This document shows, piece by piece, positions 10,401 to 20,989 of a DNA stretch of 64,000 nt (positions within the stretch are counted from its first letter, which is position 1; every line of letters begins with the position of its first letter). The notes below the pieces were generated by a model that was not told where the DNA came from, searched no databases, and saw only the letters and a program-made list of their open reading frames with translations. A program made the translations under genes and the position numbers. The DNA comes from Sceloporus undulatus (taxonomy: Eukaryota > Chordata > Lepidosauria > Squamata > Phrynosomatidae), in the NCBI RefSeq assembly GCF_019175285.1, contig NC_056524.1, positions 226,867,401 to 226,931,400 on the forward strand. The letters run 5' to 3'.

Positions 10401-11722
10401 TATGGAAAACCATACATATCACCTGTCATTCCATAGAATAAAAGGAGGATGGAGAAAAAACGAAATAAATATGAGAGGATTTATTTTATTTTCGTATTGT
10501 CTTCCTTGGTAATTGACCATATTTAGAGATGGATTAAAGGACAAGGTCCCTAGCCTCTTCTTTAAAATGTTTATATCTAATAAGTCATGCTTTGTCCTTC
10601 ACCCATCTCCAAAGCATCATCTGTTAACTGGGAAGGGGAGGAGAGGAACTCTACAGTTGGCAGAATTCCCTTACTCATTTGTAGGCAGGAGATACGAATA
10701 CATAAGCCCGAAGCAGATTCTTTGGCCTTTACTATAGGAAGAGAAGGCTGTACCTATCTAAGGAGTACTACATATTATTGGTTACTTGCTGTTATTCTAA
10801 CTTTATCATGAGATGTACAAATTTTGAGCTGGATCCTGTTCCTCTTTTTCTTTTTTAAATCCAGCTGTCTTCGTGGGAGCAGACAGGGTTGTTGCCAATG
10901 GAGACACTGCCAACAAAGTGGGTACTTACCAGCTAGCTATTGCTGCCAAGCACCATGGGATCCCCTTCTATGTGGCAGCACCTAGTACTTCATGTGACCT
11001 GAGCTTAGAACATGGTGGTCAAATTGTTATTGAAGAGCGACCAAGCCAGGAACTGACAGACATAAATGGTGTGCGGGTTGCAGCGCCAGGTACTAATGTG
11101 TGAGATGGTTGTGGGCAAACAAACTGATATCTTCAAATCCTTTACTATCCAGCAATTTAACAGAAGGACACAGTAGTCTACTGTCCAGGTGTTCCAGGTT
11201 TTTGCAGTAAGTCTTTGTAAATGAAGGAGAGGTAGCTGGAGTATCCTCAGATACATCTGACCCCAGCACTGTAGAATAGCATGGAGGCTATCAGAGTGCA
11301 CTTCTCCTAGAAAGCTTTGTTTTTTATTTCTTCTTCATCCATAGGAAAACAGAGAGAAAAATATATCTGTCTACCATTCAGGACCATAAAAGTAGAGAAT
11401 TTGAACTCTCTGAGTCAAGGGCCATTGGCCATCCTAGTTGGACATAGTAAAAGTTGTAGTTGTAATCCATTACATACTGGAGGGCACCAGGTTAGAGGAA
11501 GCTGGGCTAAGTGTGTTTCTCATTGTGTGTTTGTTTGGTTGTAGCCCTGTTTGGATCTGAAGGGTCTTCTTTCTTTCCTTCTTTGCAGGCATTGGTGTTT
11601 GGAACCCAGCTTTTGATGTCACCCCCCATGACTTGATAACTGGTGGCATTGTCACTGAATTGGGTGTCTTTTCTCCTCCTGAACTCCAAGCAGCACTGAC
11701 ACGGGTAGCAAACAAAGTGTGA
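7192..11722 (+). CDS. MRI1: Methylthioribose-1-phosphate isomerase, six exons, complete
   Basis: The enzyme converts 5-methylthioribose-1-phosphate to 5-methylthioribulose-1-phosphate in the cytosolic methionine salvage pathway. Exons: 7192-7323, 9119-9360, 9444-9613, 10014-10190, 10865-11089, 11589-11722. All introns are GT-AG, with phases 0, 2, 1, 1, 1. The spliced frame is 1080 nt, 359 aa plus TGA; human MRI1 is about 369 aa and differs mainly at the C-terminus. Visible family motifs are VRGAPAIA (residues 45-52), ARPTAVNM (90-97), THCNTG with catalytic Cys167, [34 protein letters not shown] with catalytic Asp247, and [12 protein letters not shown]. The ATG at 7192 gives [13 protein letters not shown], matching the vertebrate N-terminus, and has A at -3. 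The frame is open upstream to 7027, but that extension is low-complexity and not MRI1-like. Intron 2 is only 83 bp; intron 1 (1.8 kb) is full of MITEs and a SINE. Codon 125, spanning exons 2 and 3, reads Ser where human has Arg. Identification is firm; it rests on remembered family sequence. Confidence 0.96.
7417..7640. mobile_element. MITE, family A-like, split by AAT-type repeats
   Basis: Located in MRI1 intron 1. The left part contains GCATGGCTCAGTGCTAGGGG, TCCTGGGAAATTGTAG and GGCACCAGAGCTCTCTCA. It is followed by an (AAT)n/(AAC)n tract and its complement at 7537-7590, then inverted material GAAGTGTAGTTTTATGCCC. The simple-repeat centre is itself an imperfect palindrome. Confidence 0.55.
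7652..7735 (-). mobile_element. LINE 3' tail fragment with (TTA)n
   Basis: Reverse orientation of a common L2/CR1-clade terminal segment: (ATT)n, then TATTTATATCCCACCCTTCT and GGGACTCAGGGTGGCTTACA. Read on the minus strand it ends in GGGTGGGATATAAATA followed by the repeat tail. Confidence 0.5.
8224..8300. mobile_element. MITE family A, right half only
   Basis: TTGAGCCAGGGCAGTTAAAG, CTGGATTATTTCTGCAGAG and GTGTTTGGGTCC match the right arm of family A. A short TG repeat and a SINE follow. Confidence 0.6.
8336..8574 (+). mobile_element. tRNA-derived SINE, full length (Sauria-type)
   Basis: Located in MRI1 intron 1, sense to the gene. The head carries an A-box-like TGGTGTAGTGG and a degenerate B box GAGTTTGAATCC. 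The body includes GACGACTCTGGGCAAGCCAA and CTTGCCAAGAAAACCACAT. The tail is TCAGAAATGACTTGAAGACA, then CACAACAACAGC. Other copies are at 26965, 34783, 44607 and 53660. Sauria SINEs are known to be paired with Bov-B LINEs, and the tail here resembles the Bov-B ends in this window. Confidence 0.8.
8595..8818. mobile_element. Palindromic MITE, family A
   Basis: Located in MRI1 intron 1. The ends GTCCCAAACACACAGCAGAA and CACTGTGTTTGGGACC are inverted. The arms contain GGCTCAGCGCTATGGAATCC and CCTAGCACTGAGCCAGGGC. Non-coding. Confidence 0.8.
8859..8995. mobile_element. hAT-like MITE, 137 bp
   Basis: Inverted ends CAGTGGTCCCCAAACTGTGC and GCACAGTTTGGGGACCACTG, with inner arms GATTTTGGACTTCAGCTCCC and GGGAGCTGAAGTCCAAAATC, form an almost complete hairpin in MRI1 intron 1. 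CAGTGGT-type ends are typical of hAT elements, but no 8-bp duplication was found. Confidence 0.75.
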
Positions 11723-12339
11723 CCATATTCTGCTGAGCTGTTTTTGGATATCTGATCAAGAATGTGCATTGAGCAGCACGTTGATGGGCCATGTTCCTGA
11801 TCTCTGCTTTTGTATTAGTGTTCTGTTCTTTAATGAATAGTCATTAACTAAAGGAAGTTGGAAATAAGTACACATGATCCATGTATTTTGTACTACCAAA
11901 CTAGCATCTAGATCAAGAAAGGTTTGCACTTGTTCTCTTTTTCCTTTATGATACTGTCACACTATAGCGCTAGTTCCTTAGGCACGCTATAAATAATCCA
12001 TGTAAAGATGATGATTATCTGATTCTTTATATCCTTTGCTTTTGCCATTTTCAAGAGCTTTGTTTTCTCCAGTTCTTCAGAACCTCTTCAAGAACATCAG
12101 AGAATCTCAAGGCAGAATGTAACATCCTTAACCTCCTCGTGGAGGTTCATTTTATTCATGAAAAAACCAAATCTCCCTGATGGTCTTCCTTGAATAGAAG
12201 AAGATTAATTCATGTATGCACTTTGTTGATATGAAGCTAATATTAATGGTTCTTGTTTTCCATACTGGCTTTTTATCATGCAAAGATAGTGGGACTGAGA
12301 GAAAGCCCTCTGCTGAGTTAATACTCAGGCTGGCTTGTA
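11723..12339 (+). other. Probable start of MRI1 3' UTR
   Basis: Plain AT-rich sequence follows the MRI1 stop codon with no recognised repeat until a LINE fragment near 12340. I see no canonical AATAAA within about 1 kb. An ATTAAA at 12833-12838 is the nearest variant signal, beyond that LINE fragment, so the transcript end is undetermined. Confidence 0.3.
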
Positions 12340-12600
12340 TAAGGAGAGATGGTCCTTCAGATAGTCTGGACCCAAGCCGTTTAGGAGTTTAAAGGTCAAA
12401 ACCAGTACCTCTGTGCTGGAAATGCCTGTGCATCTATTTCAACAGGATCATCGCAACCAGCTGGCTGTAGCATTTTGGATCCACTAAAGTTTCTAACTGT
12501 TTCCAGAGGTAGCACAACATAGAGTGCATTATAGTAGTCCAAAAAGGATGTAATCAAATCATATGCCACCATAACAAAGCTGGAGGTTCTCAAAGACGTA
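12340..12600 (-). mobile_element. L2/CR1-clade LINE fragment, decayed
   Basis: On the minus strand the sequence encodes pieces of the post-RT region of L2-type LINEs, such as LDYYNALY, and contains the antisense words TCTGGACCCAAGCCGTTTAG and CTGTAGCATTTTGGATCCAC. Corresponding segments are seen in the LINE at 27111-28890. 5'-truncated and degenerate. Confidence 0.6.
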
Positions 12601-12928
12601 ACTGTGAAGCAAGTATTCTTCTGGATCAGACTTAAAGCAACATAAAATTCAATACCCTGCCTTTGGAAGTAGCCACACAGCTATATCTGGAAAAGTGACA
12701 AGCAGGACATGACATAAACATGTCCTTTTTATATACTGCTTCATAGTAAATAAGGAGGCTTTGCATGTCTCAATTTATTAGTTCAGAAGGAGTTGTGCAC
12801 TTTGGGTCCCTGCATTTGTTCCTATATTGTAGATTAAAGTAAATTTTGGTTAATACCTTTATTCTTTGGTTAAAAGAAATACTTGAGACTTCTCTAGGTC
12901 AAAGTCATGTAAAAATTACATACTGATC

Positions 12929-12946
12929 TTTAATGGCTCCTTTTCT
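12929..12946. repeat. Target-site duplication, left copy (L1)
   Basis: TTTAATGGCTCCTTTTCT is identical to 14363-14380 and flanks the L1 insertion. Confidence 0.88.
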
Positions 12947-14362
12947 TTTTTCTTTTTTTCTTTTTATAAAGTTTATTAAGTATTAAAAAAGAGACAAAAA
13001 CAAACATTAAACATAAACAAAACACAATAATATCCATTCAACATCTGCAATCAAATTGGAGAGCAATCTAATACATCAGATTTGTGAGGGTCACTCATTT
13101 CACAATCAGAGGTTTCATTTATAATAGTTTCTAACATTCCACTTCTTATCCTATCTTGAAGTTAGCTACCCGCTCCTAATAACTTTCTAAGCTCTTCTTA
13201 CACCTATACCTCATAATCCACTCTCTCTCTCTTCTACCTACATACTCTTGCCTTCTCCACATACTTAACTTTATTCCTCTGTTTCTCTTACACTCCTCCT
13301 CTACTGACTATTCCTCTTCTACACATTTTTCCAATCTTGCAATTCTAACAGCCATACCCTCTCTCTCTTCTCACAATAAAACTGACTTCCACCACCCTTG
13401 ATTGTTTACATTTATTCCTCTCTTATAACCCTTTACCCTTTATACTGCAATTTTACATATCAAATATCAGTTCTAAAGGATAAGTCTTAGGTCAAGAATT
13501 AAATTTGCTTAAATACATGTTTACTCCCAATAAGATTTAGCTGAAAAGAAAAAAAGAAGGGAAAAAAAAAAGGAAAATGTTATTCATTTCGAACAGCAGA
13601 ATTGACAAATGAAGTTTATACAACTTGTTCTCCAATTTCCCACACTTAAAGAGAACAAAAGATTTTTAAAACTATTGTATCTAATTTATGTTACCTATTT
13701 TCTAAGCTACTATACCTATGTTCTCTCTCACATTACACAGTTGATCCATAGCTAACCGATATTATCTGTCGGGGATGCTTTGATTGTGATTTCCTGCATG
13801 GCAGGGGGTTGGACTGGATGGCCCTTGTGGTCTCTTCCAACTCTACGATTCTATGATTATCCTAGAATTATTTCACCCCATTTCTTCTTAATATAATCGA
13901 TGACTTTACACCAGTCTTTCGAGACAGTTTCCCAAGAATCTTCTTTTATCTGACAGGATAATTTATCCATCTGCATCATTTCATATAGGTAAACAGACCA
14001 ATCTTCTAGCTTAGGAAGCTCTTTCGATCTCCATTTCTTTGCATATAAGATCCTGGCAATAGAGACCATATACATTAAAAAAATTTCATATTTTTTCTCT
14101 ATATTAGCATCAAACATTCCTAATAACATGGCCTCAGGACTGAGTTTCAGATTAATTCCTAAGATTTCATTAATTTCAGTTACTATGGTTTTCCAGAATT
14201 TCTTTGCCTCACCACAGGACCACCAGCAATGGAAATAAGAACCTATTGCTTTGTCGCACTTCCAGCATTTATTGTTTGTATTTTTATATATTTTAGCCAA
14301 TTTTGCTGGTGTCAAGTGCCATCTAAAATACATCTTAAACCAATTTTCTCTAAGATTTTGAG
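12947..14362 (-). mobile_element. 5'-truncated L1 LINE with target-site duplication
   Basis: A minus-strand frame at 13857-14333 encodes the C-terminal region of an L1 ORF2, with the zinc-knuckle-like segment NNKCWKCDKAIGSYFHCWWS and then CGEAKKFW. The rest, down to 12947, is 3' UTR ending in a T-rich stretch on the plus strand (poly(A) of the element). The insertion is bounded by identical 18-bp copies of TTTAATGGCTCCTTTTCT at 12929-12946 and 14363-14380. EN and RT domains are missing. A short CR1 tail sits inside at 13766-13860. Confidence 0.85.
13766..13860 (+). mobile_element. CR1 3'-end fragment nested in L1
   Basis: It matches the 3' end of the CR1 at 49571-52471: GGGGATGCTTTGATTGTGAT, TTCCTGCATGGCAGGGGGTT, GGACTGGATGGCCCTTGTGG and a terminal ATTCTATGATTAT. 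The 95-bp piece lies between two parts of the L1, in the opposite orientation. The severe 5' truncation and lack of poly(A) are characteristic of CR1. Confidence 0.85.
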
Positions 14363-14380
14363 TTTAATGGCTCCTTTTCT
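14363..14380. repeat. Target-site duplication, right copy (L1)
   Basis: TTTAATGGCTCCTTTTCT, identical to 12929-12946. Confidence 0.88.
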
Positions 14381-14642
14381 GAATTGAGTGTTAAGTCTTC
14401 AGATGGCCTGCAGTCTCCTCCTCTTGATGCTGGCAATCACTGTAGCCTTTGTGTCTTGAGTCCATATATCTGGCTTCTGTGTTCCAATTTTTATTTACAC
14501 AGCAATAAATCCTATTGGATATCTCCTCTGTTGCAGAAGATGCAGTGGAGCTGAGGGACAGTGATTTGACAAAAGCAGTGTGCATCCATAACATTTGGTG
14601 AGATAGGGATGGGGAAACTCCTAGCTTAAATTCAGTAGGGCT

Positions 14643-15106
14643 TTTGTTGTTGTTAACTGTCTTCGTGTCGATCTTGACCCATGGTTACCCTGATGATGTG
14701 ACATCTCCAGGCTCCCCTGTCCTCTACTGCTCTGCCCAGCTCCTGCAAGCTCACGTTCATGGTCTCTTTAATAGAGTCCATTCATCCAGCACATGGCCTT
14801 CCTCTCTTTCTACTTCCTTCCACCTTTCCTAGCATTATTGTTTTTTCCAACGATTCGTGCCTTCTCATGATGGGTCCAAAGTATGCCAGTTTACATTCTG
14901 TCATCATCTTCCAGGGAGATTTCTAGCTTGATCTGCTCTAGGATCCATTTGTCTTCTTGGCTGTCCATGGAAGGCTCAACACTCTTCTTTGGTTCCACAT
15001 CTCAAATGAATCGATTTTCTTTCTATTTTCATCCTTAACTGTCCAGCTCTCACATCCATACATGGTAATAAGGAATACAGTAGCTTTTATGTTTCTAACG
15101 TTATTC
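14643..15106 (-). mobile_element. Bov-B/RTE LINE 3' end
   Basis: On the minus strand it reads TTACCATGTATGGATGTGAG, AGCTGGACAGTTAAGGATG, GATTCATTTGAGATGTGG, then AGAGGAAGGCCATGTGC, GAGGACAGGGGAGCCTGGAG and a tail ending in GACAGTTAACAACAACA. This is the post-RT end of the Bov-B/RTE family, which is widespread in squamates. It is 5'-truncated and no long frame survives. A second, plus-strand member lies at 48985-52690. Confidence 0.85.
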
Positions 15107-15624
15107 TATGGTAACATTTTAGAATCTTTTCTAGGTCAGATAATATATAGGATCAACCCATATGATGCCAAAAAGTGGTGAATGATACCATAAAATAATT
15201 GTAATCTAGTGCAATAAGCTTTTATTCAGCTATCCAAAGTCTTGATCAGAGAACTTTATTTCACAAGTCTGTTCATTTTTATTAAGATTGGTATGTGAAC
15301 ATGTATGGGAAACCTGTTCCTTTTACAATTCCCCTATAGACAGCAGTCTCATTAGAATTGTTTATCATGAGACCATTTGGTCAAGTGGCTAAGTGATCTA
15401 AACCATCTCTCCTTTGATAGATCCCCTTAATCAAGCCACCAACTTTCAACCTCATTGCTATATGGGAATAATAATAATAACACTGATTTTAGTGCCTTAC
15501 AAGGCTGTTTTAAGAATTGTTCTGATAATGTATGTGATATTTAAGCACGTGATATGTTCTATATACATTCTTATTCTTAATGTCAGACTGTTGAATGTAA
15601 AGTTCAAGACTTTCACAGTTGAAT

Positions 15625-15710
15625 CCATAGTTTTTTGTGGGGTTTTAGAAGAGTTTATTCCTGATGTTTCGCCAGCATCTGTGGTTGGCATCTTCAGAGA
15701 ATGTCTACTA
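15625..15710 (-). mobile_element. Retroelement fragment with hammerhead-like motif
   Basis: The plus-strand words GAGTTTATTCCTGATGTTTC, GCCAGCATCTGTGGTTGGC and ATCTTCAGAGAATG belong to a very common squamate dispersed repeat. On the minus strand this becomes CTGAAGA, a stem-loop, then GAAAC and ATC. I suspect the terminal region of a Penelope-like element, a group known to carry hammerhead motifs, but only about 85 bp is present. Confidence 0.5.
15663..15697 (-). ncRNA. Hammerhead-ribozyme-like motif, probably decayed
   Basis: On the minus strand: CTGAAGA (fits the CUGANGA core), a hairpin GCCAAC/GCTGGC with a CACAGAT loop and one A-C mismatch, then GAAAC, then ATC (fits the NUH cleavage triplet). 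All core elements are in the correct order. Stem III is essentially absent, and the C-G pair expected with GUC is lost because the triplet reads AUC. Activity is doubtful; the architecture is what is seen. Confidence 0.45.
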
Positions 15711-17285
15711 ATCTCTCAGCTAAAGAAACACGAGTTGTGCCAGAAAAAAATGGCATTATTCAGATACATAAGAAAGATATGTGGGTTTCAGCGCAGATGT
15801 GGATCCAATTTTAGTGTTTCCCTGCCATCTGGATACAGTGAAGGCAACAAAGAAGTAGGTCAGTCCCTGCAATTGTATCTTTAAAATGTTTACCTTGGCT
15901 GGAGCTTCATAATCTATAAAAAGGATTTTAAATTCACATCAAAAATGAGCATGAAAATGGAAGTCCAAGGAATCTCCATTTATTCCTACTGAGAAAATTG
16001 CATCTGGAAGGTTAATGCTGGCTTGATTGACCACAATTTGTAGCAGCTGCAGATCTGACCTGGGTTTTAACAATTGGTTCCATCAATTAAATGAATTGCA
16101 TTTGAACACTTACCAATGTGTGTTATGACTGTTTCATCCAGTCTAATCTGTGTAGCTAAGTTGCATTCAGCTGCGTCTAATGATTTTTGTTTCACCAACT
16201 CACAGATGGGCTCTTGATGCACTGTGTTCATGAAAAGTCCTAATGTGAAAATTTTCTTTAAGGTCAGGGTAATTTAAATAGCCTGTCAAGAGAAGCTTTT
16301 AGAAAACCTAGTGTGTGATTATAATCCACAAGATTTCTCATTAGGCATGCCTTATATTAAGCATTGATTTTGGCTCAGTTCCTTCAGGTGGAAAGTAGCT
16401 TTGTCAGCACTGTGGGTTAGAAGTGGGTGTTTTAAAAATAATTTCTTTCTCCAGAAGTTGTAATGCCTATTTAATGTTCTTGTTGGAAAGGTTAAAAACC
16501 TGCTATTGTTGTATTCCCTCCATCCCTGCTGGCATTTGAATTGCGTATTGTGGGTCAAACAATTAGCAATCACCTGGCAATCATGAAAATTTTCATTGCA
16601 CCATGCGGATGTTGGTATAACAGTGTGAGACTCTTTGCCAAGAGCAGGTTAACAAATAATTTACTCACTACAATGAACAACGCCGTAACCCAGACTTAGG
16701 CTTTTGTTATTGCATTGTTATGTACTGCCATATGGGCTACCTTCAGATTCACATGCAAATAAATATTGGAACAATTTTTTTTATTTCAGATACTTTTTAA
16801 AATGTGTTTTTTTTAACTGAAAAATCAAATGCCACAGTGATTTGGTTTGCTGAATGACATCTAGAAACAGGGATGTACTATGTGGGCAGTGGGGAGAAAA
16901 ATAAGGACATTGTCCCCAGCCAAAACAATCCCCTGTCCCATGAAGTTTTTCATCAGGTCCCAATTTCTAGCATTGTAGTAACTTCAGCCAAACATTTAGA
17001 AACACAGTTTAGGCATCCAAGAAAATGTTAACACAGCAAATAGAAGAATTGCTGTTGCAAACAATTTTTAGTGTTTCATTTTGCAATGCTGGAAACTTGG
17101 AGACTGCAAGAGAATATAATGGGAGGGAAAGCAGAATTATTTGGAAGAGCAGTGTCCTTATTTTTCTGAGTAGAGGATGGACAGGTTTGGACATTTATAT
17201 GTGGCAAGCACATCTGTCCCATGTAAACATGAAAATTGCCTTATTAAGGGCTTGGCCATACAAGTGTTCAGTTGATCTTCTAATA
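15711..17285. other. AT-rich intergenic DNA, nothing recognised
   Basis: No exon with convincing conservation, no tRNA or rRNA gene and no clear repeat was recognised. Confidence 0.35.
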
Positions 17286-17465
17286 CAGAGGTGAGCAACT
17301 GAGACAGATCTCAGGGCAGTTATCTGCCCTGGAACCCTTATGGTTGCATAGACTGACAAACATGGCAAAATTTTCAGACAGGGATGGCTAAAAATTTACT
17401 ACTGGCTTTTAAAAACTGTTAAACAGTGCTGGGAGGCCCTGCTAGCCAGATAAAAGGTAAACACT

Positions 17466-17800
17466 AGCTCAGTACAGACCGGCAAGGAAACACTGGCCCT
17501 TTAAACTGTGCAGCATTGCCATGACAATTAAATACTGCGGCGCAGCTGTGCAGAAAAAGGAGCCTCCTAGAGCGGCTCCTTTTTTGTGACATCGTGATAG
17601 CTACATCACAGCCCTTACAATGCCGCATCCCTATGCCCCCGTGTGGGCGGTGCCACACAATAGTGGCACCACCCGCATGAGGTAGGACTCAGGAGTGTTT
17701 GGTTGGTGCGCGCTCCTAAACCGTACTATCACTGCCAGGACGTCACATCCTGGCACTATGTCTGCTAGAGGCTCCTACCTTTTGGCCAGAAGGAGACCAG
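17466..17800. mobile_element. GC-rich hairpin-bearing element, family C-like
   Basis: It opens with CAGTACAGACCGGC and has local hairpins such as AGGAGCC/GGCTCCT near 17558-17583 and GTGGGCGGTGCCAC. CG dinucleotides are frequent against an AT-rich surround. It resembles the TACAGACYGGC ends at 31568. The right boundary is uncertain. Confidence 0.4.
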
Positions 17801-18094
17801 CCTAAGAAGTCTGGAGGGATTGAGGGCCACACAACCAGCATTGGGCAGCTGTATATGGGCCCAGGGAGGTGCTTGGCTCACCTCAGCTTAATGGGGTGAG
17901 AGCCTGAATTTTCATACGTTAGATTTCATAGTACTATTTTGGGGTTTGCAAGATGGTTAAAACGGAATGTGTGAGGAAGTAGGAGCATGCTAGCCTCCCT
18001 ACCTTTGAAAGGAGAGTCTTCACTATGTGTAGAATTCTCTAGACAAACAGTGTCCAAAATTGAGGGCAGGGAACTGTCTGATTAAAAATAATAT

Positions 18095-18165
18095 TGTAAG
18101 CCACCCTGAGAGCCATTAGGGCTGAAGGGCGGGATATAAATACCTAAATAAATAAATAAATGTGG
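18095..18165 (+). mobile_element. LINE 3' tail (L2/CR1-clade)
   Basis: TTGTAAGCCACCCTGAGAGC, GGGCGGGATATAAATACC and then AAATAAATAAAT form the typical terminal stem and repeat tail. Confidence 0.5.
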
Positions 18166-18954
18166 TCTCTAAACCCCACTTTTGCAGTCCCCCAATCATA
18201 TTTTTAAATTATTCCTGCCAATTTTCAGGCAATATCTGCAGCTCCTAAAGCCCCCTGGAAGCCCCCAAGGTTCCCCAACTTTTACTTTATATATCTATAT
18301 AAATATAAAATCCCCATTTATTTTCAGACCATTTTTGTAACCTCTGGAACCTCCTTCCTAAAGCTAGTCAAAACCAAATTAAAAGGGTGGCCAGAAAGCA
18401 TGTGTAATAACTTCTGACAGGCAGAAATGAGATGGTGCAGCCTGCCAGGGGGTGTAAGGATGACAATTGCCCCTATCCCTTCTGTAGTTGCCCACATTTC
18501 TGCAGTCAAAGTTCAAAATGATGTGAAGAGCTTCCATATGTGGCAGGTGCTTGTCTCTTCAGACAGTCACATTCCCTGCATCAGGTAGACAACTGGAAGG
18601 CTAAGGAGCCATATTAGCCTCCAAGGAGACTTTGGTGGGCTACATTTCCCAACACCACACCTACACCCTCAGTATTTTTAAATTGCCTCAAGTTGTTCCC
18701 AAATGCTTTCTAGAGGACAAGAAAATATTTTTGCTGTAGTTTGTGGTGTTTTTTTTAAAGAAATGAGCAAAAGTCTATTTCTCTTCACTTTCCTGTTTCA
18801 AAAAAGTTTCTGCAGCTAAATGGTCCCAGGCTCCCCCATTTTAAAACATTGCCCACACACCCCTTTCCATTTTGGAGCAAAAACTTTTTAAATAAAAAAA
18901 AAATAAAGTTGTGTTTTTTGGTACTCTTGGGGGCTGCACTTTGCTCACCCCTGT

Positions 18955-20126
18955 CCCAAAGAGTACCAAAGGAGGAGAGCAGTGATGGAGATGGAAAGGG
19001 TAGTATTCTCCCCTTCCTCCCAGGTTCACCTTAACCCTATATGAATGCCTAAATAGTGCTACTGTTTGATGAAGCTCTCAAGAAGTCCAGCACAAATCTG
19101 GCTGGGATGTGGCAGGTTTGAAGTTAGGAGTATGGAAAATGAAGAAAATAAGTTCTGACATTCTTCTTATTTTGGTTGATTGTTATCACAACCACAAGGA
19201 CCCTTATTAGTTCAACCATGTCAGAAAGCAATAGGTCAATTATACTTTAGATAAGACAAAACTTTGCCATTTAAAGGAATGTGGTTCCATGCAAGTTTAA
19301 TGTCTCAACCTGGTGCAAATGTTTTTGGCAGTCGGGTTTTGTAAATAACCCCCTTCCCTCAAAAAGCCAACACTGTAACAAGATGTTATTTATTGTGGTA
19401 GTGCAACAACTAAAGGCGTACATCAGTTAACAAAGCTTCTAAGAGCTCCTTTTTACAAAGTCTTGTCCAGTCCCCCTTTTCTCTTTGTCCTCTATTCAGC
19501 TGGACTTTTCTTTTTTAAAGCACCTTCAGCATTGGGAGAATGGTGAAAGAGAGCTGGAGAATTATAAATTTTCAGTGTCAGGTTGTTGTAGTAAGCAATA
19601 CAATAAAGATTGAGCTGGGAAACAATTGACTTCTTCTCTAGGGACTCCTACTATAATTGTGTCTTTTGGTGTGCAACAGGCAAGATAAACAGCAGCTGCC
19701 TCCAGAATCCCTAACTAACCATGTATGAACAGCAAAACAGAGAGAAAGAGGAGAGCAAAGAAGTCTGCCTCACCAACTCCCCCAGAATGTTAATGCATAG
19801 ATCCATCTATAGGATGGCCATCAACATGGAAATCAGAAAAAAATTAAAAGAAAAAACATTCTTAGATGCATTTTGGAAGAAATTTCCATTAAACCCCATA
19901 ACTGCGTTCAGATTGTCATTGGATTATCCTTCCAATTTCCCTTGTCTGATAACATCCTATGTTATATCTGCCTCTGCTACAAAATTGTCTGTTTAAAAAG
20001 TAATGCCCTGGAACACATCTGCTTCATGAATGGAGATGTGTGTATATTTGTCTTTGTTGCTAGTTGATGCATGGCAACCCCATACATTTCATAGGGTCAT
20101 TTTTGGGAAGGAATACTCATCATATT
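18955..20126. other. Intergenic, nothing recognised
   Basis: Plain AT-rich sequence; short open frames lack family features. Confidence 0.35.
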
Positions 20127-20295
20127 CATGGTTCAGTGCTATAGAATTCTGGGAATTATAGTTTTGTGAGACATTTGACTACCTCTGTCAGAGAGGTCTG
20201 GTGCTAGAATAACATACAATTCCCAGAATTCCATAGCATTGAGCAATGGCAGTTAAAGCAGTGTCAAACTGGATTATTTCTGCTGTGCACATGAT
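20127..20295. mobile_element. Palindromic MITE, family A, left end missing
   Basis: GGTTCAGTGCTATAGAATTC, GTTTTGTGAGACATTTGAC, then CCAGAATTCCATAGCATTGA, ATGGCAGTTAAAGCAGTG and CTGGATTATTTCTGCTGTG. The 5' quarter of the palindrome is absent. Confidence 0.7.
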
Positions 20296-20635
20296 TCTGC
20301 CCACATTTATGAGACTTGTTTGAGAAAAATAAGTATTAGTTATAAAGCTGCAACTTGTCCTTCTGCAATTATTTCCTCATAGTCCAATGCTTAAGAGGTA
20401 CTTAGGGGGCATATGGATGTTGATCTGACTATTGACTAATACTAGTCTTTGGCCTCCTGGGAGCCCAGGTGACCAAAACCACAAATTCTGATTAGCTCCT
20501 AATTGACAGACCTTCGGCAAACAATCTTCAATCATTTATAAGATATAGGGGCACAGGGACCATGCCTGTATCACTCCTCAATCAGTCTCCCTCTGTTTTG
20601 TTAATTTAAAATAAGCCAGAAGAGGCAAGGACCCA

Positions 20636-20673
20636 ACACACACACATACACACACAGAGAGAGAGAGAGAGAG
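20636..20673. repeat. (CA)n-(GA)n microsatellite
   Basis: CA dinucleotides pass directly into a GA tract. Confidence 0.85.
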
Positions 20674-20989
20674 CTATCATCTCTCCAGGACCCACAGGGG
20701 TAAAGGTTATACCCACTGGATCTGTATTGATCCAAGTCAGAATGGATTAGATCAAAGAGTACTAAAAATCAAAATATTTTAGTTGGGGATCACGTGGCCC
20801 TCCAGATTTTGCAAATCCCATAAGTTTTAATCAGAATAACAAACATCCCAAGTGTCCCAATTTGTCAATGACAGTCCCAATGTTACCCCACCTGTTCATT
20901 TAAATCTCCTAGATTCTCTCTCTTCCACCTAGTTTCACCCCCCTTGTCCTCAGTGTACTTCAGTGGCTGAAAAGGTGTTCAAATGGCAA

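Larger units (their letters stand above)
17286..18954. mobile_element. hAT-like composite element, degenerate
   Basis: The start CAGAGGTGAGCAACTG and the end GCTGCACTTTGCTCACCCCTG form imperfect inverted termini of the CAGGGGTGRGCAA hAT type. Internal text GAGGGCCACACAACCAGC and GCCCCCTGGAAGCCCCCAAG is usual for such elements. There is no transposase frame. A GC-rich insertion (17466-17800) and a LINE-like tail (18095-18165) lie inside. No target duplication; the two ends could belong to different copies. Confidence 0.4.
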
